33,677 nt of DNA from SKVL01 sp051747785 (GCA_051747785.1 JBNJGN010000006.1:1-33677), one strand, 5' to 3'. Positions 13,639 to 22,138 are shown, counted from the first letter of the stretch. Notes: generated by a model from the sequence alone, not told the origin. Numbers and translations: made by a program.

Positions 13639-15612
13639 ATGTCAAAAATAATCGGAATAGATCTAGGAACAACGAATTCGGCAATGGCCGTAATGGAGGG
13701 TGGAGAGCCTAGAATAATAGAGAATGCTGAAGGTAACAGAACAACCCCTTCGGTTGTGGCTCTGTCTAAAAAAGGAGAGCGTCTGGTTGGTCTTTTGGCT
13801 AAACGTCAAGCAGTAACAAATCCGAGTAATACTATTTATGGAATGAAACGTCTCATTGGTCATGAGTTTGAAGACAAGGCGGTTCAGCGTGACATGAAAA
13901 ATGTATCTTATGAGATGCAAAAATCTGAAAAAGGTGGCGTGGAAATGAAGATGGGAGATAAATGGTATAGAACTGAAGAGGTATCCAGTATGATACTTCA
14001 GAAACTTAAGAATGATGCTGAAAGTAAACTGAAGGAGGATGTAAATGAAGCAGTTATTACAGTACCTGCTTACTTTAACGATGATCAACGTAAGGCCACT
14101 CAGGCTGCAGGTAAAATTGCCGGCCTTGATGTTAAACGTATTATCAATGAACCAACCGCGGCCGCTTTGGCTTATGGTTTTAACAAAAAGAAAAACGAAA
14201 AGGTAGTTGTTTATGATTTTGGTGGAGGTACTTTTGATATCTCCGTTCTGGAAGTGGGAGATGAGGAGGATGAGTCAACAGTAGAAGTTAAATCCACTGA
14301 CGGTGATAGCCACATGGGTGGAAGAGATATAGATCAAAAGATAATAAACTGGATAGCCGATGAGTATAAAAAGGAATCCGGAATGGATGTTCGTAATGAC
14401 CCCCTGGCTTTGCAGAGATTGGATGAGGCTGCCGAGAAGGCTAAGCACGAGCTTTCAACTACTACCGAAACAGAGGTTAATATTCCTTTTATAACCTCTG
14501 ACAGCGAAGGCCCCAAGCATCTTCTTGTTAACTTAACTCGTGCCACCTTAGAGAATCTGGCTCAAGAGTATATTGAGCATTCCATGGAAATAACCGAGAG
14601 GGCCATTGAGGCTTCACCTTTTTCAAAGGATGAGATAGATGAGATCATTCTTGTCGGAGGTCAAACCAGAATGCCCAAGATACAAGAGCGAGTTAAGGAG
14701 TATTTCGGAAAGGAGGCGAACAAGAGTATTAATCCCGATGAAGTGGTTGCCCTCGGGGCTGCCATACAAGCAGGAGTTATGTCTGGTGAGGTTAAGGATG
14801 TTCTCCTTCTGGATGTTATTCCTCTCTCTCTTGGTATTGAGACCATGGGAGGTGTTGCTACAAAGCTGATAGAGAGAAATACTGCTATACCGGCTTCTCA
14901 GTCACAGACGTTCTCTACGGCAGCCGATAATCAGACATCAGTAGAGATAAATGTACTACAAGGTGAGCGTCCTATGGCTACTGACAACAAGAGCTTGGGT
15001 AGGTTTATCTTAGACGGCATAGAGCCAGCCCCTAGAGGAACCCCTCAGATAGAGGTGACTTTTGACGTTAATAAAGACGGTATTTTAAACGTTACTGCTA
15101 AGGATAAAAAGACAGGAAAAGAACAATCAATTCGCATTGAGGCTAACACCGGTTTGAGCGAAGAAGAGATAGAGAGAATGAGGAAAGAGGCGGAAGAGCA
15201 CAAAAAAGAAGATGAAAATAAAAAACAGCTAGCCGAGGTACGCAATACCGCCGAGCAGATGATCTATCAAGCTGAAAATAATCTTAAAGATAACGAAGCT
15301 AACCTTCCCGATGATGTGAAGAAGGGGGTACAGCAAAAAATAGATGATCTCAAGCAAAAGAAAGATACAGAAAGCGTAGAAGACATCCAAACGGCTACTC
15401 AGGCACTGACTGAAGAGATGCAGAAGATCTCTCAGCATTCAGGCGCCTCTGCTTCAAAAGATGCAAAGCAAGAAGAAAGTGCTTCAAATTCGGATGAAAG
15501 TACTAATAGTGCAGAGGAAGGAAATACTGAAAAGACCGATGACCAGGAAGTTCATGATGCGGAATATGAAGAGAAGAAAGATGGAAATGAAGAAGGTGAA
15601 GAAAATAAATAA
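13639..15612 (+). CDS. dnaK: Chaperone DnaK (Hsp70)
   Basis: 657 residues. The ATPase domain opens with IIGIDLGTTNSAMAVMEGG and contains VPAYFNDDQRKATQAAGKIAGL, INEPTAAALAYG, VYDFGGGTFDISVLEVG and ILVGGQTRMPKIQ. The linker DVLLLDVIPLSLGIETMGG leads to the substrate-binding domain (SQSQTFSTAADNQTSVEINVLQGER). The lid is helical, and the tail is very acidic (Glu/Asp/Asn/Ser-rich from ~610) and longer than usual. Works with GrpE and DnaJ in ATP-driven folding. No SD (GAAAACATATG). Confidence 0.97.
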   Translation: MSKIIGIDLGTTNSAMAVMEGGEPRIIENAEGNRTTPSVVALSKKGERLVGLLAKRQAVTNPSNTIYGMKRLIGHEFEDKAVQRDMKNVSYEMQKSEKGGVEMKMGDKWYRTEEVSSMILQKLKNDAESKLKEDVNEAVITVPAYFNDDQRKATQAAGKIAGLDVKRIINEPTAAALAYGFNKKKNEKVVVYDFGGGTFDISVLEVGDEEDESTVEVKSTDGDSHMGGRDIDQKIINWIADEYKKESGMDVRNDPLALQRLDEAAEKAKHELSTTTETEVNIPFITSDSEGPKHLLVNLTRATLENLAQEYIEHSMEITERAIEASPFSKDEIDEIILVGGQTRMPKIQERVKEYFGKEANKSINPDEVVALGAAIQAGVMSGEVKDVLLLDVIPLSLGIETMGGVATKLIERNTAIPASQSQTFSTAADNQTSVEINVLQGERPMATDNKSLGRFILDGIEPAPRGTPQIEVTFDVNKDGILNVTAKDKKTGKEQSIRIEANTGLSEEEIERMRKEAEEHKKEDENKKQLAEVRNTAEQMIYQAENNLKDNEANLPDDVKKGVQQKIDDLKQKKDTESVEDIQTATQALTEEMQKISQHSGASASKDAKQEESASNSDESTNSAEEGNTEKTDDQEVHDAEYEEKKDGNEEGEENK

Positions 15613-15628
15613 ATTGAACTGAAAAGAA

Positions 15629-15660
15629 GCGCCTCTCCGTTATATCCTTTGGGGAGGTGC
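15629..15660 (+). terminator. Hairpin between dnaK and dnaJ
   Basis: GCGCCTCTCC (15629-15638) pairs with GGGGAGGTGC (15651-15660) using two G-U pairs over a 12-base loop. The T-tract after it is broken (TCTTTGGGTTT), so termination is likely partial. A separate dnaJ promoter follows. Confidence 0.55.
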
Positions 15661-15676
15661 TCTTTGGGTTTAGGGG

Positions 15677-15705
15677 TTGAATATCAAAATTAAGAAGTAT
15701 ATACT
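15677..15705 (+). promoter_or_regulatory. dnaJ promoter giving a leaderless transcript
   Basis: TTGAAT (15677-15682) and TATACT (15700-15705) are 17 bases apart. The expected start point, about 15712, is within two bases of the dnaJ ATG at 15714, so the mRNA would have essentially no 5' leader. Confidence 0.65.
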
Positions 15706-15713
15706 GGAAAATT

Positions 15714-16799
15714 ATGAAAGACTATTATCAGATACTTGGTGTTGAAAAAAATGCTAACAAAGAAGATATAAAAAAGGCTTTTCGTAAATTGGCGCACAAG
15801 TATCATCCTGATAAAAAAACGGGAGATGAACAGAAGTTCAAAGAAGTAAACGAGGCCTATCAGGTACTATCCAATGATCAAAAGCGTTCCGAATACGATG
15901 CTTACGGAAGAGTGTTTAATGGTTCAGGCGGAGCGGGTCAGCAGTCTTCTGGTTTTGAGGACTTTGACTTTTCCGGATTTAAAAATGGTTTTCAGAATGC
16001 TCAAGGTTTTGAGGATTTTGATATAGGGGATATTTTCGGAGAATTTTTTGGAGGCGGATCCAGGAGAAGTCGTGATACACGGGGAAGAGATATTGCCATA
16101 GATTTAGAGCTTTCTTTTGAGGAGGCGGTTTTTGGGGCCAGTCGTTCTATTTTACTTCAAAAGAATTCAACCTGTGATCAGTGTGGCGGTTCTGGTGCCC
16201 AAAAGGACAGCGAGATGAGTACCTGCCCTACCTGTAACGGAAAAGGTAAGGTTAGGGAAGCGAGACGTTCTCTTTTGGGTACGATCACAACTGAGAAAGT
16301 TTGCGGTATGTGTTTCGGAAAAGGAGAGGTTCCTCAAAAGAAATGCGATCAGTGCCAAGGAACAGGGGTTTACAGAAAGGAGGAAGAAGTGAATATTTCC
16401 GTACCTGCTGGTATAGAAGACGGGGAAATGATACGTCTTTCCGGTATGGGCGAAGCTGTTCCCGGAGGGTCATCCGGCGATCTTTATGCCAAAGTTCATG
16501 TGAAGAAGCATTCGGTTTTTCAGAGAGAGAAAAATGATATAAGGATGGATCTTAACATAAAACTCTCTGATGCTCTGTTGGGGGCTACTTATACTGTTGA
16601 TACTCTTGATGGAAAGATAGATCTCAAGATCCCTTCTGGAATAGGGTTTAATGAAGTCTTAAGAGTGCGTGGCAAAGGTGTTCCTTATTCAGGGTCTAAA
16701 AGGGGGGATCTGTTAGTTAGGGTTAAAATTACCATGCCTAAGAAACTGTCGCGTAAGGCAAAGGAGGCCGTGGAACAGTTGAGAAAGGAGGGGGTATAG
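15714..16799 (+). CDS. dnaJ: Chaperone DnaJ (Hsp40)
   Basis: 361 residues, full type I DnaJ. The J domain DYYQILGVEKNANKEDIKKAFR has the HPD loop (YHPDKKTGDE). A Gly/Phe-rich stretch follows (about 70-115). Four zinc-finger repeats are present: CDQCGGSGA, CPTCNGKGK, CGMCFGKGE and CDQCQGTGV. The C-terminal peptide-binding domains contain GDLYAKVHVKKHSVFQRE and the closing KGVPYSGSKRGDLLVRVKI. It delivers substrates to DnaK and stimulates its ATPase. It has its own promoter. Confidence 0.96.
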   Translation: MKDYYQILGVEKNANKEDIKKAFRKLAHKYHPDKKTGDEQKFKEVNEAYQVLSNDQKRSEYDAYGRVFNGSGGAGQQSSGFEDFDFSGFKNGFQNAQGFEDFDIGDIFGEFFGGGSRRSRDTRGRDIAIDLELSFEEAVFGASRSILLQKNSTCDQCGGSGAQKDSEMSTCPTCNGKGKVREARRSLLGTITTEKVCGMCFGKGEVPQKKCDQCQGTGVYRKEEEVNISVPAGIEDGEMIRLSGMGEAVPGGSSGDLYAKVHVKKHSVFQREKNDIRMDLNIKLSDALLGATYTVDTLDGKIDLKIPSGIGFNEVLRVRGKGVPYSGSKRGDLLVRVKITMPKKLSRKAKEAVEQLRKEGV

Positions 16800-16874
16800 A
16801 ATTTTAAGATATGCTTTTTGTAAAGCAAGCATCGTATCAAATTTAAGTTTGCACTGTCTGTCCTTGATGGATTA

Positions 16875-16900
16875 AAAACCGATATTATTCGGTTTTTTTA
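16875..16900 (+). terminator. Terminator after dnaJ
   Basis: AAAACCGA (16875-16882) pairs with TCGGTTTT (16889-16896) over a 6-base loop, with the T-run continuing to 16899. It closes the chaperone unit. Confidence 0.75.
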
Positions 16901-16936
16901 TCTTTTATGATAGTATGGAAAAAGTAAATTAATGCT

Positions 16937-17923
16937 ATGGAAAAAAGTAAAAAGCAAGTTCTAGTTTCGGGAATGAAACCAACCGGAAGAATTCATTTGG
17001 GTAACTTTTTTGGTGCCATGAAGCAGGTCATTGATTTAGGTAATAAATACGACTCTCTGTTTTTTGTTGCTGATTTTCATGCCTTGACTGCTGTAAAGGA
17101 AGCCAAGGAATTATCTCAAGATACTTATGATCTTGTCCTGGACTCTTTGGGGGCCGGTATAGATCCCGATTCAATGTACTTTTATAAACAGTCAGATATT
17201 CCAGAAGTTACAGAGCTCTGTTGGTTTTTTGATTGCCTCATAAATGTCTCTTACTTAACACGTGCTCATGCTTATAAAGATGCCAAGGCTAAAGGTCTGG
17301 AGATTAATGCCGGTACCTTTAACTACCCCGTTTTAATGGCTGCTGATATATTGATACATAAAGCCGAGGTTGTGCCGGTCGGGGAAGATCAGCGCCAGCA
17401 TATAGAGTATGCACGTGATATTGCTGAAAAATTTAATTCTACTTATAAAGATATCTTTCCGGTACCTAAAGAGGTTACTTTGGAGTCGGTGGGAACACTG
17501 CCTGGTACTGATGGAAGAAAGATGAGTAAAAGCTATGATAATACCATCTCTCTATTTGCCGATAGAAAAGAGATAGAGAAAATAGTTAAAAAGATACCTA
17601 CTGATTCAAAAGGTGTTCATGAACCTAAAGATCCCGATGAATGCTTTATTTTCAAACTTTTTTCCTTAGTGGCAAAGGAAGGGGAGTTGAAAAACATGAG
17701 AGAGCGTTACGAGAAAGGCGGGATTGGTTATAAGGAGGCTAAAGATATACTTATAGAGGCTTTGGATTCTTATATAAGACCACTTAGAGAGAGAAGAAAG
17801 TATTATGAAAATAATCCTGAAAAGGTAAAGAGTATACTTAAAAAGGGAGCTGAAGAAGCCTCGTTCAAGGCTCGCGGAACCCTTGAAGAGGCCAGAAGAG
17901 CCGTTGGTATATTGTCAGAGTAA
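16937..17923 (+). CDS. trpS: Tryptophan--tRNA ligase
   Basis: 328 residues, class Ic synthetase of standard bacterial length. The nucleotide-binding HIGH variant appears as GRIHLGNFFGAM (about residues 18-29), and KMSKS is exact in GTDGRKMSKSYDNTI (about 190-204). The tryptophan pocket region (FNYPVLMAADILIHKAEVVPVGEDQRQHIE) is intact. It forms Trp-tRNA in the cytoplasm. It follows a terminator and heads a compact run with pepA and aspS, so a promoter probably lies in 16897-16936, where TATGAT and TAGTAT boxes overlap at 16906-16916. Confidence 0.96.
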   Translation: MEKSKKQVLVSGMKPTGRIHLGNFFGAMKQVIDLGNKYDSLFFVADFHALTAVKEAKELSQDTYDLVLDSLGAGIDPDSMYFYKQSDIPEVTELCWFFDCLINVSYLTRAHAYKDAKAKGLEINAGTFNYPVLMAADILIHKAEVVPVGEDQRQHIEYARDIAEKFNSTYKDIFPVPKEVTLESVGTLPGTDGRKMSKSYDNTISLFADRKEIEKIVKKIPTDSKGVHEPKDPDECFIFKLFSLVAKEGELKNMRERYEKGGIGYKEAKDILIEALDSYIRPLRERRKYYENNPEKVKSILKKGAEEASFKARGTLEEARRAVGILSE

Positions 17924-17937
17924 ATATAAGCTATTAT

Positions 17938-19350
17938 ATGCAAATAAATTACAGTAAAAGTTATATTCATACAGCTTCTAAGAATACAGTTGCGATCACT
18001 TTTAAAGAAAAAGAAAAAACTCGTTTAAAAGAGTATGATGATGGTCGTTTTGAAATGATTGCAGAGATACCGAAAAAAGAGGACATTGATCTTCAGCTTG
18101 GTATATATATACTCCGTAGAACCATAAGATCCGCCAAAGAGCTTGATGTTTTAAATGTCGGGTTTTCTTTTGAGCAGATAAAAAAAATTCTTGATAGTAC
18201 GAGTATTACGGAGCAGAAGGCTGGAGAACTTTTTGCCCTTAATGCTCTTATGGCTGATTTTTCTTTTGATCAGAAAAAGAGTGTTCCTGATTCCAGAGAG
18301 AGACATATAAAGAGAGTGACCATTTTCGGTGATCCCACTAAAGCTTTCAAGGAAGGAGTTAAGAGAGGTCTTGTTTTAGGGGAGGAGGTTAATAATACAC
18401 GTGTACTATGTAATACTCCCGGGGCGGATATGACGCCAGAGAAATTAGCGCAAGCCGCCAAAGATGGCGCAAGTAATTATGGTATTAAGGTGTCTATTCT
18501 AGACAGAAAGAAAATAACTTCGTTAAAGATGGGGGGCGTACTGGGGGTAAGCAGTGGTGCAAAAAAGGATCCCAGGGTTATAGTGATGGAGTATAACGGT
18601 GGCAAAAAAAAGGAGAAGCCGATCGCATTAGTTGGTAAGGGTCTGACCTTTGATACCGGAGGATTGAGTCTAAAGGTGGGAGGTTCTATGGTAGGTATGC
18701 ATATGGATATGTCCGGAGGGGCGGCTGTTATACAGACGATTATTGCGGCGGCACGTTTAGGACTTACTCTTAATTTGGTTGCCATAGTGCCGGCAGTTGA
18801 AAACGTGGTTTCCGGCGATAGCTATAAGCCGGGTGATTTTCTGACGACTATGTCGGGTAAGACCGTTGAAGTAACCAATACTGATGCTGAAGGACGTCTT
18901 ATTTTAGCGGATGCTCTTACTTATGCTCAAAGCTTTAAGCCGAAGACCGTCATTGACACGGCTACTTTAACGGGGGCGTCGGTTGTTGCTTTAGGTGATA
19001 AGTATTCTGCTCTTTTCTCGACTGATCAAGAATTAAGAGATAGACTGGAAGAGAGCGGTAGGTCTATAGGGGAGAGAGTTTGGTCTATGCCTTTGGCGGT
19101 AGAGTATGGAGATGAGATGAAAGGTGCTTTCACCGACCTGGTCAATGCTAATTTAAAATCTTCCGGCGGTGGAGCCTGTACGGCAGCGGCTTTCTTAAAA
19201 GAGTTCGTTGATCAGAGTACCCCATGGGCTCATATAGACATTGCGCCACGTATGAAAGCCGGAGAGCACGATAATCTGACCAAAGGGTCGGTGGGCGCTC
19301 CGGTTGCTTTGCTTGTTGATTACTTAAGATATATTCAAATTGAAAAATGA
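17938..19350 (+). CDS. pepA: Leucyl aminopeptidase (M17 family)
   Basis: 470 residues. The C-terminal catalytic domain is clear: the metal/active lysine region ALVGKGLTFDTGGLSLK (about 230-246), the MDMSGGAAV segment, and the family signature NTDAEGRLILADAL (about 314-327), which provides zinc ligands and the catalytic arginine. It trims N-terminal residues from peptides as a hexameric cytosolic enzyme. The N-terminal domain is more diverged, as usual in M17. It lies 14 bases after trpS, and its TGA overlaps the aspS ATG by 4 bases, implying translational coupling. Confidence 0.93.
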   Translation: MQINYSKSYIHTASKNTVAITFKEKEKTRLKEYDDGRFEMIAEIPKKEDIDLQLGIYILRRTIRSAKELDVLNVGFSFEQIKKILDSTSITEQKAGELFALNALMADFSFDQKKSVPDSRERHIKRVTIFGDPTKAFKEGVKRGLVLGEEVNNTRVLCNTPGADMTPEKLAQAAKDGASNYGIKVSILDRKKITSLKMGGVLGVSSGAKKDPRVIVMEYNGGKKKEKPIALVGKGLTFDTGGLSLKVGGSMVGMHMDMSGGAAVIQTIIAAARLGLTLNLVAIVPAVENVVSGDSYKPGDFLTTMSGKTVEVTNTDAEGRLILADALTYAQSFKPKTVIDTATLTGASVVALGDKYSALFSTDQELRDRLEESGRSIGERVWSMPLAVEYGDEMKGAFTDLVNANLKSSGGGACTAAAFLKEFVDQSTPWAHIDIAPRMKAGEHDNLTKGSVGAPVALLVDYLRYIQIEK

Positions 19351-20762
19351 AAAAAAGAAAAAAAATAGAAGAATTACATGAACACATAGGAGAAACCGTA
19401 AATGTTTGCGGTTGGGTGGACGCTCGCCGAGATCATGGGAAGTTAATATTTCTTGATCTTCGTGATAGTAGTGCAAAGTTACAGGCTGTGGCCTTGCCTA
19501 AACCGGAAGACGTTCACGATGTTGCAGACCAACTTCGTTCGGAGTGGGTAGTTTCTGTTGAAGGTGTGGTTAATAAAAGGCCGGATAAAATGGTTAATTC
19601 TGAAGAGGCTATGGGAGATATAGAGTTAGAGATAAAAGATGTTGAGGTGTTATCCGAAGCGGATACTCCACCTTTTGATCTTTCCACAGAAGGCTTTGAT
19701 GTAAAAGAAGAGTTAAGGATGGAATACCGTTACTTGGATATTCGTCGTGATCGTATGCAAAAGAATCTTCGCAAAAGGAGTGCTGTTAATAATTTTCTTC
19801 GGAACTCTCTTGCGGAGAAAGATTTCATTGAAGTGGAAACACCTATCTTGACTCGCTCTACTCCTGAAGGGGCGCGAGATTATATAGTTCCCTCTAGAAT
19901 TGACAAGGGCTCATTTTACGCTCTTCCGCAGTCACCTCAACAGTATAAACAGTTACTAATGGTAGGGGGAGTAGAGAGGTACTTTCAATTGGCTCGTTGT
20001 ATGAGAGATGAAGATACCAGAGGTGATCGCCAGCCCGAATTTACTCAGTTGGATATGGAGTGCTCTTTTGTAGAAAGGGAGGACATTATTCTAATCTTAG
20101 AAGAGGTGTTTAGTAAAATGGTAGAAGAACTCTTTCCTGAAAAACATATTACAGAGACTCCATGGCCTCGCATATCTCATGAAGAGGCTTTAGGAAAATA
20201 TGGCTCTGATAGACCGGATATACGAAAAGACCCAAATGATCCCTCGGAGCTTGGTTTTGCTTGGGTGGTTGACTTTCCTTTATTTGAAAAGGAGAAAAGT
20301 GATGAAGGCTTTTTTCAGCCGGAGCACCATATGTTCACGGCTCCTAAGGACTGGGATGTTAATAGTTTGATCTCTGCACCACAAAAGGCCATTTCTCAAC
20401 AGGTAGATCTATCTTTAAATGGATTTGAGGTGGCCGGAGGAAGTATTCGTATTCATAAAGCTGAAGTGCAACGGGCTGTCTTTGATTTAATAGGTTTTAC
20501 TGAAAAGCAAAAAGAAGAGTTTTCGCATATGCTAAAAGCATTTCGTTACGGCGTGCCCCCTCATGGAGGTATAGCGGTGGGAATGGATAGATTCATGGCT
20601 GTTTTGGAAAATGAAACAAATATTCGTGAAGTTATTGCTTTTCCAAAAACCGGAGAAGGTCGGGACCTTATGATGAGTACTCCTTCTGAGGTTGAGAAAG
20701 AGCAGTTAAGAGAACTTGGTCTGGAAATAGATAAACCAAAAAAGAAAAATAGTAATAATTAA
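19347..20762 (+). CDS. aspS: Aspartate--tRNA ligase lacking the GAD domain
   Basis: 471 residues against about 590 for the usual bacterial enzyme. The N-terminal OB anticodon-binding domain (VNVCGWVDARRDHGKLIFLDLRD) and class II motifs are present: motif 2 area FQLARCMRDEDTRGDRQPEFTQLD, and motif 3 GIAVGMDRF. Between YGSDRPDIR (about 286-294) and GFAWVVDFPLFE (about 303) only some ten residues remain, where bacterial AspRS normally holds the GAD insertion of over 100 residues. The remaining fold is continuous with no frameshift. Whether it also charges tRNA-Asn cannot be told. It overlaps pepA by 4 bases. Confidence 0.94.
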   Translation: MKKRKKIEELHEHIGETVNVCGWVDARRDHGKLIFLDLRDSSAKLQAVALPKPEDVHDVADQLRSEWVVSVEGVVNKRPDKMVNSEEAMGDIELEIKDVEVLSEADTPPFDLSTEGFDVKEELRMEYRYLDIRRDRMQKNLRKRSAVNNFLRNSLAEKDFIEVETPILTRSTPEGARDYIVPSRIDKGSFYALPQSPQQYKQLLMVGGVERYFQLARCMRDEDTRGDRQPEFTQLDMECSFVEREDIILILEEVFSKMVEELFPEKHITETPWPRISHEEALGKYGSDRPDIRKDPNDPSELGFAWVVDFPLFEKEKSDEGFFQPEHHMFTAPKDWDVNSLISAPQKAISQQVDLSLNGFEVAGGSIRIHKAEVQRAVFDLIGFTEKQKEEFSHMLKAFRYGVPPHGGIAVGMDRFMAVLENETNIREVIAFPKTGEGRDLMMSTPSEVEKEQLRELGLEIDKPKKKNSNN

Positions 20763-20767
20763 AAAAG

Positions 20768-21787
20768 ATGACACCTTTGCTTTTATGGTCGGCTGTGTTC
20801 TTGATTTCGTTGTTCGCATTAGTTAAGGGAGCCGATTGGCTGATTCATAGCTCTGAGAAAATAGGTTTAGCTGCCGGTTTTTCGCCCTTTGTGGTGGGTG
20901 TTCTTGTGGTAAGTTTGGGAACATCTTTTCCTGAATTGGTGGCGTCCTTATTTGCCGGTTTTAAGGGAGCGAGCGAGTTTGCGGTTGCAAATGCAGTTGG
21001 ATCTAATCTTGCCAATATTCTTTTGGTTGCAGGTTTTTCGGCAGCCATCGCCGGCCGCTTGAGTACCACCAAGAATTTAATAAATATTGAACTGCCGCTT
21101 TTGGCTATCGGTACGGCATTATTTTTAGCAGTGGCTTGGGACGGCACCGTGAATATATTTGAGGGGGCTCTGATGATCTTGACTTATGTGGTTTATCTCT
21201 TTTATGCCATCAAAGATAGAGATATTGACAGCGAAAATAAGGAATTCGCTGAATTGCCGTTAAAAATAAACGACGGAGACCCTTTTAATGATCAGGTTAA
21301 AGATAAAAGTGGCAATGTATCAATAAAAGAAAAACCTGTCTTGAGAGCGCGAGATCTACTGGTGTTTATTGCCGGAGGTGTTATGCTGGGATTCGGTTCA
21401 AAATATCTGATTGACTCGGTCTTTTCACTCTCAGAGATTCTTGGAGTGGGGGTAGGGTGGATAACTATAACCGCTGTGGCTATTGGTACGTCCTTGCCGG
21501 AGCTTTTGGTTTCTGTAAAGGCGGCCACTAAAAAACGTTTTGATCTGGCACTTGGGAATATATTTGGCTCTAACGTCTTTAATATGATGGTGGTTGTTGG
21601 ACTACCGGCTCTTTTTTTTAAAATAGAAATAGATGAACAGACGTACTCAATCGGATTGCCCTTTTTGGCGGTAGCTACGTTTCTTTTTGTTATCTCTGGA
21701 ATTTCAAAAAGTATAAATTCATGGGAGGGTATATTCTATATTTTCTTTTATGTTATCTTTATCTCTGCACTATTGGGTTTTTCTTAG
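20768..21787 (+). CDS. Na+/Ca2+ exchanger-type cation antiporter (CaxA/YrbG-like)
   Basis: 339-residue integral membrane protein with about ten helices in two inverted halves. Each half carries the alpha-repeat of the CaCA superfamily: VVSLGTSFPELVASLFAG..AVANAVGSNLANILLVAG near the N-terminus, and VAIGTSLPELLVSVKAA..ALGNIFGSNVFNMMVVVG in the second half. The conserved GTS-PEL and GSN-xxN residues line the ion site, so it should exchange Ca2+ (or another divalent ion) for Na+ or K+. The hydrophilic loop between halves spans about 155-190. It is 5 bases after aspS and is the last gene of the run before the terminator at 21816. Confidence 0.9.
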   Translation: MTPLLLWSAVFLISLFALVKGADWLIHSSEKIGLAAGFSPFVVGVLVVSLGTSFPELVASLFAGFKGASEFAVANAVGSNLANILLVAGFSAAIAGRLSTTKNLINIELPLLAIGTALFLAVAWDGTVNIFEGALMILTYVVYLFYAIKDRDIDSENKEFAELPLKINDGDPFNDQVKDKSGNVSIKEKPVLRARDLLVFIAGGVMLGFGSKYLIDSVFSLSEILGVGVGWITITAVAIGTSLPELLVSVKAATKKRFDLALGNIFGSNVFNMMVVVGLPALFFKIEIDEQTYSIGLPFLAVATFLFVISGISKSINSWEGIFYIFFYVIFISALLGFS

Positions 21788-21815
21788 AGAAAGGTCATTA
21801 TATTAAAAACAAAAA

Positions 21816-21830
21816 TCCCGCTGGGCGGGA
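21816..21830. terminator. Bidirectional terminator between antiporter gene and ncRNA candidate
   Basis: TCCCGC (21816-21821) pairs with GCGGGA (21825-21830) over a 3-base loop. On the minus strand it is followed by TTTTTGTTTTT (the A-rich bases 21805-21815), an ideal U-tract; on the plus strand by CTTTTG, which is weaker. It thus best serves a minus-strand transcript arriving from the right. Confidence 0.8.
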
Positions 21831-21928
21831 CTTTTGTTTAGGACCTTGAAAAGTGGGTTATTAAAAACATTTCGCTTTTTGAGCTTTTTTGTTTTTCCTT
21901 TCGAAAGTGGTATCTTTCTGTCCGAGTG

Positions 21929-22023
21929 GCTTTCCCCGTAAGTACTAACCTTCATCTTTCGCGCGCTTTATTATAAAGATATATCGGCTTTCGGTATACC
22001 GTGCTTTCCCCGTAGGTACTAAC
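21929..22023 (-). repeat. Two copies of a 21-base module inside the ncRNA candidate
   Basis: Bases 21929-21949 and 22003-22023 match at 20 of 21 positions (one A/G change). Their starts are 74 bases apart. Each is associated with a GGTAT element on its left on the plus strand, so the longer unit around each copy also looks duplicated. Confidence 0.8.
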
Positions 22024-22096
22024 TTTCTTTCGATTGGTTTAAATTTTTAAATAACCCAGCCTTTTGAGCTTTACTTTTCAAAGGTCCTTGATTACA

Positions 22097-22124
22097 ATTA
22101 TACATCTCACCGAATATCTTTAAA
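22097..22124 (-). promoter_or_regulatory. Promoter of the ncRNA candidate
   Basis: Reading the minus strand, TTTAAA (22124-22119), a 16-base spacer and a perfect TATAAT (22102-22097) are followed 8-9 bases later by the first base of the closing helix region. The -35 box is weak (4 of 6). Confidence 0.55.
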
Positions 22125-22129
22125 GTAAC

Positions 22130-22138
22130 TTATCCACA
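22130..22138 (+). promoter_or_regulatory. Perfect DnaA-box consensus
   Basis: TTATCCACA occurs exactly once here, upstream of both the ncRNA promoter and scpA. A single box does not make an origin. It could be a DnaA regulatory site, or chance. Confidence 0.4.

Larger units (their letters stand above)
21806..22089 (-). ncRNA. Candidate structured non-coding RNA, about 280 nt, no recognised family
   Basis: The 466 bases between the antiporter gene and scpA have no coding frame but are highly organised. On the minus strand, transcription would begin at 22088-22089. The ends are closed by a long helix: 22087-22081 with 21847-21841, 22079-22073 with 21854-21848, 22057-22050 with 21862-21855, and 22048-22044 with 21867-21863, i.e. 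27 bp with single-A bulges at 22080 and 22049 and a 15-base bulge (22072-22058). Inside, a 21-base module with core TACGGGGAAAGC occurs at 22023-22003 and 21949-21929 with one difference. CGAAAG, the shape of a closed GNRA loop, appears four times on this strand. The 3' end meets the U-tract terminator at 21816-21830. It does not look like tmRNA, RNase P RNA, SRP RNA or a riboswitch that I know; 6S RNA is the nearest in outline only. Confidence 0.6.

Noticed and set aside
13663..14088. 141-residue antisense frame over dnaK
   Set aside because: Shadow of a strongly conserved gene; composition is that of reverse-complement coding sequence.
19347..19350. Frameshift fusion of pepA and aspS
   Set aside because: The 4-base ATGA overlap is ordinary translational coupling; both proteins are complete.
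21929..22023. CRISPR-like pair of repeats
   Set aside because: Only two copies, 53 bases of non-unique spacer, and the repeats sit inside a long helix; no cas genes nearby.
21841..22087. MITE with terminal inverted repeats
   Set aside because: The inverted ends could suggest a MITE, but no target duplication is visible, and a promoter and terminator bracket the unit exactly, favouring an RNA gene.
21806..22089. tmRNA or RNase P RNA
   Set aside because: No tRNA-Ala-like ends or tag frame, and none of the RNase P core signatures such as GAGGAAAGUCC are present.
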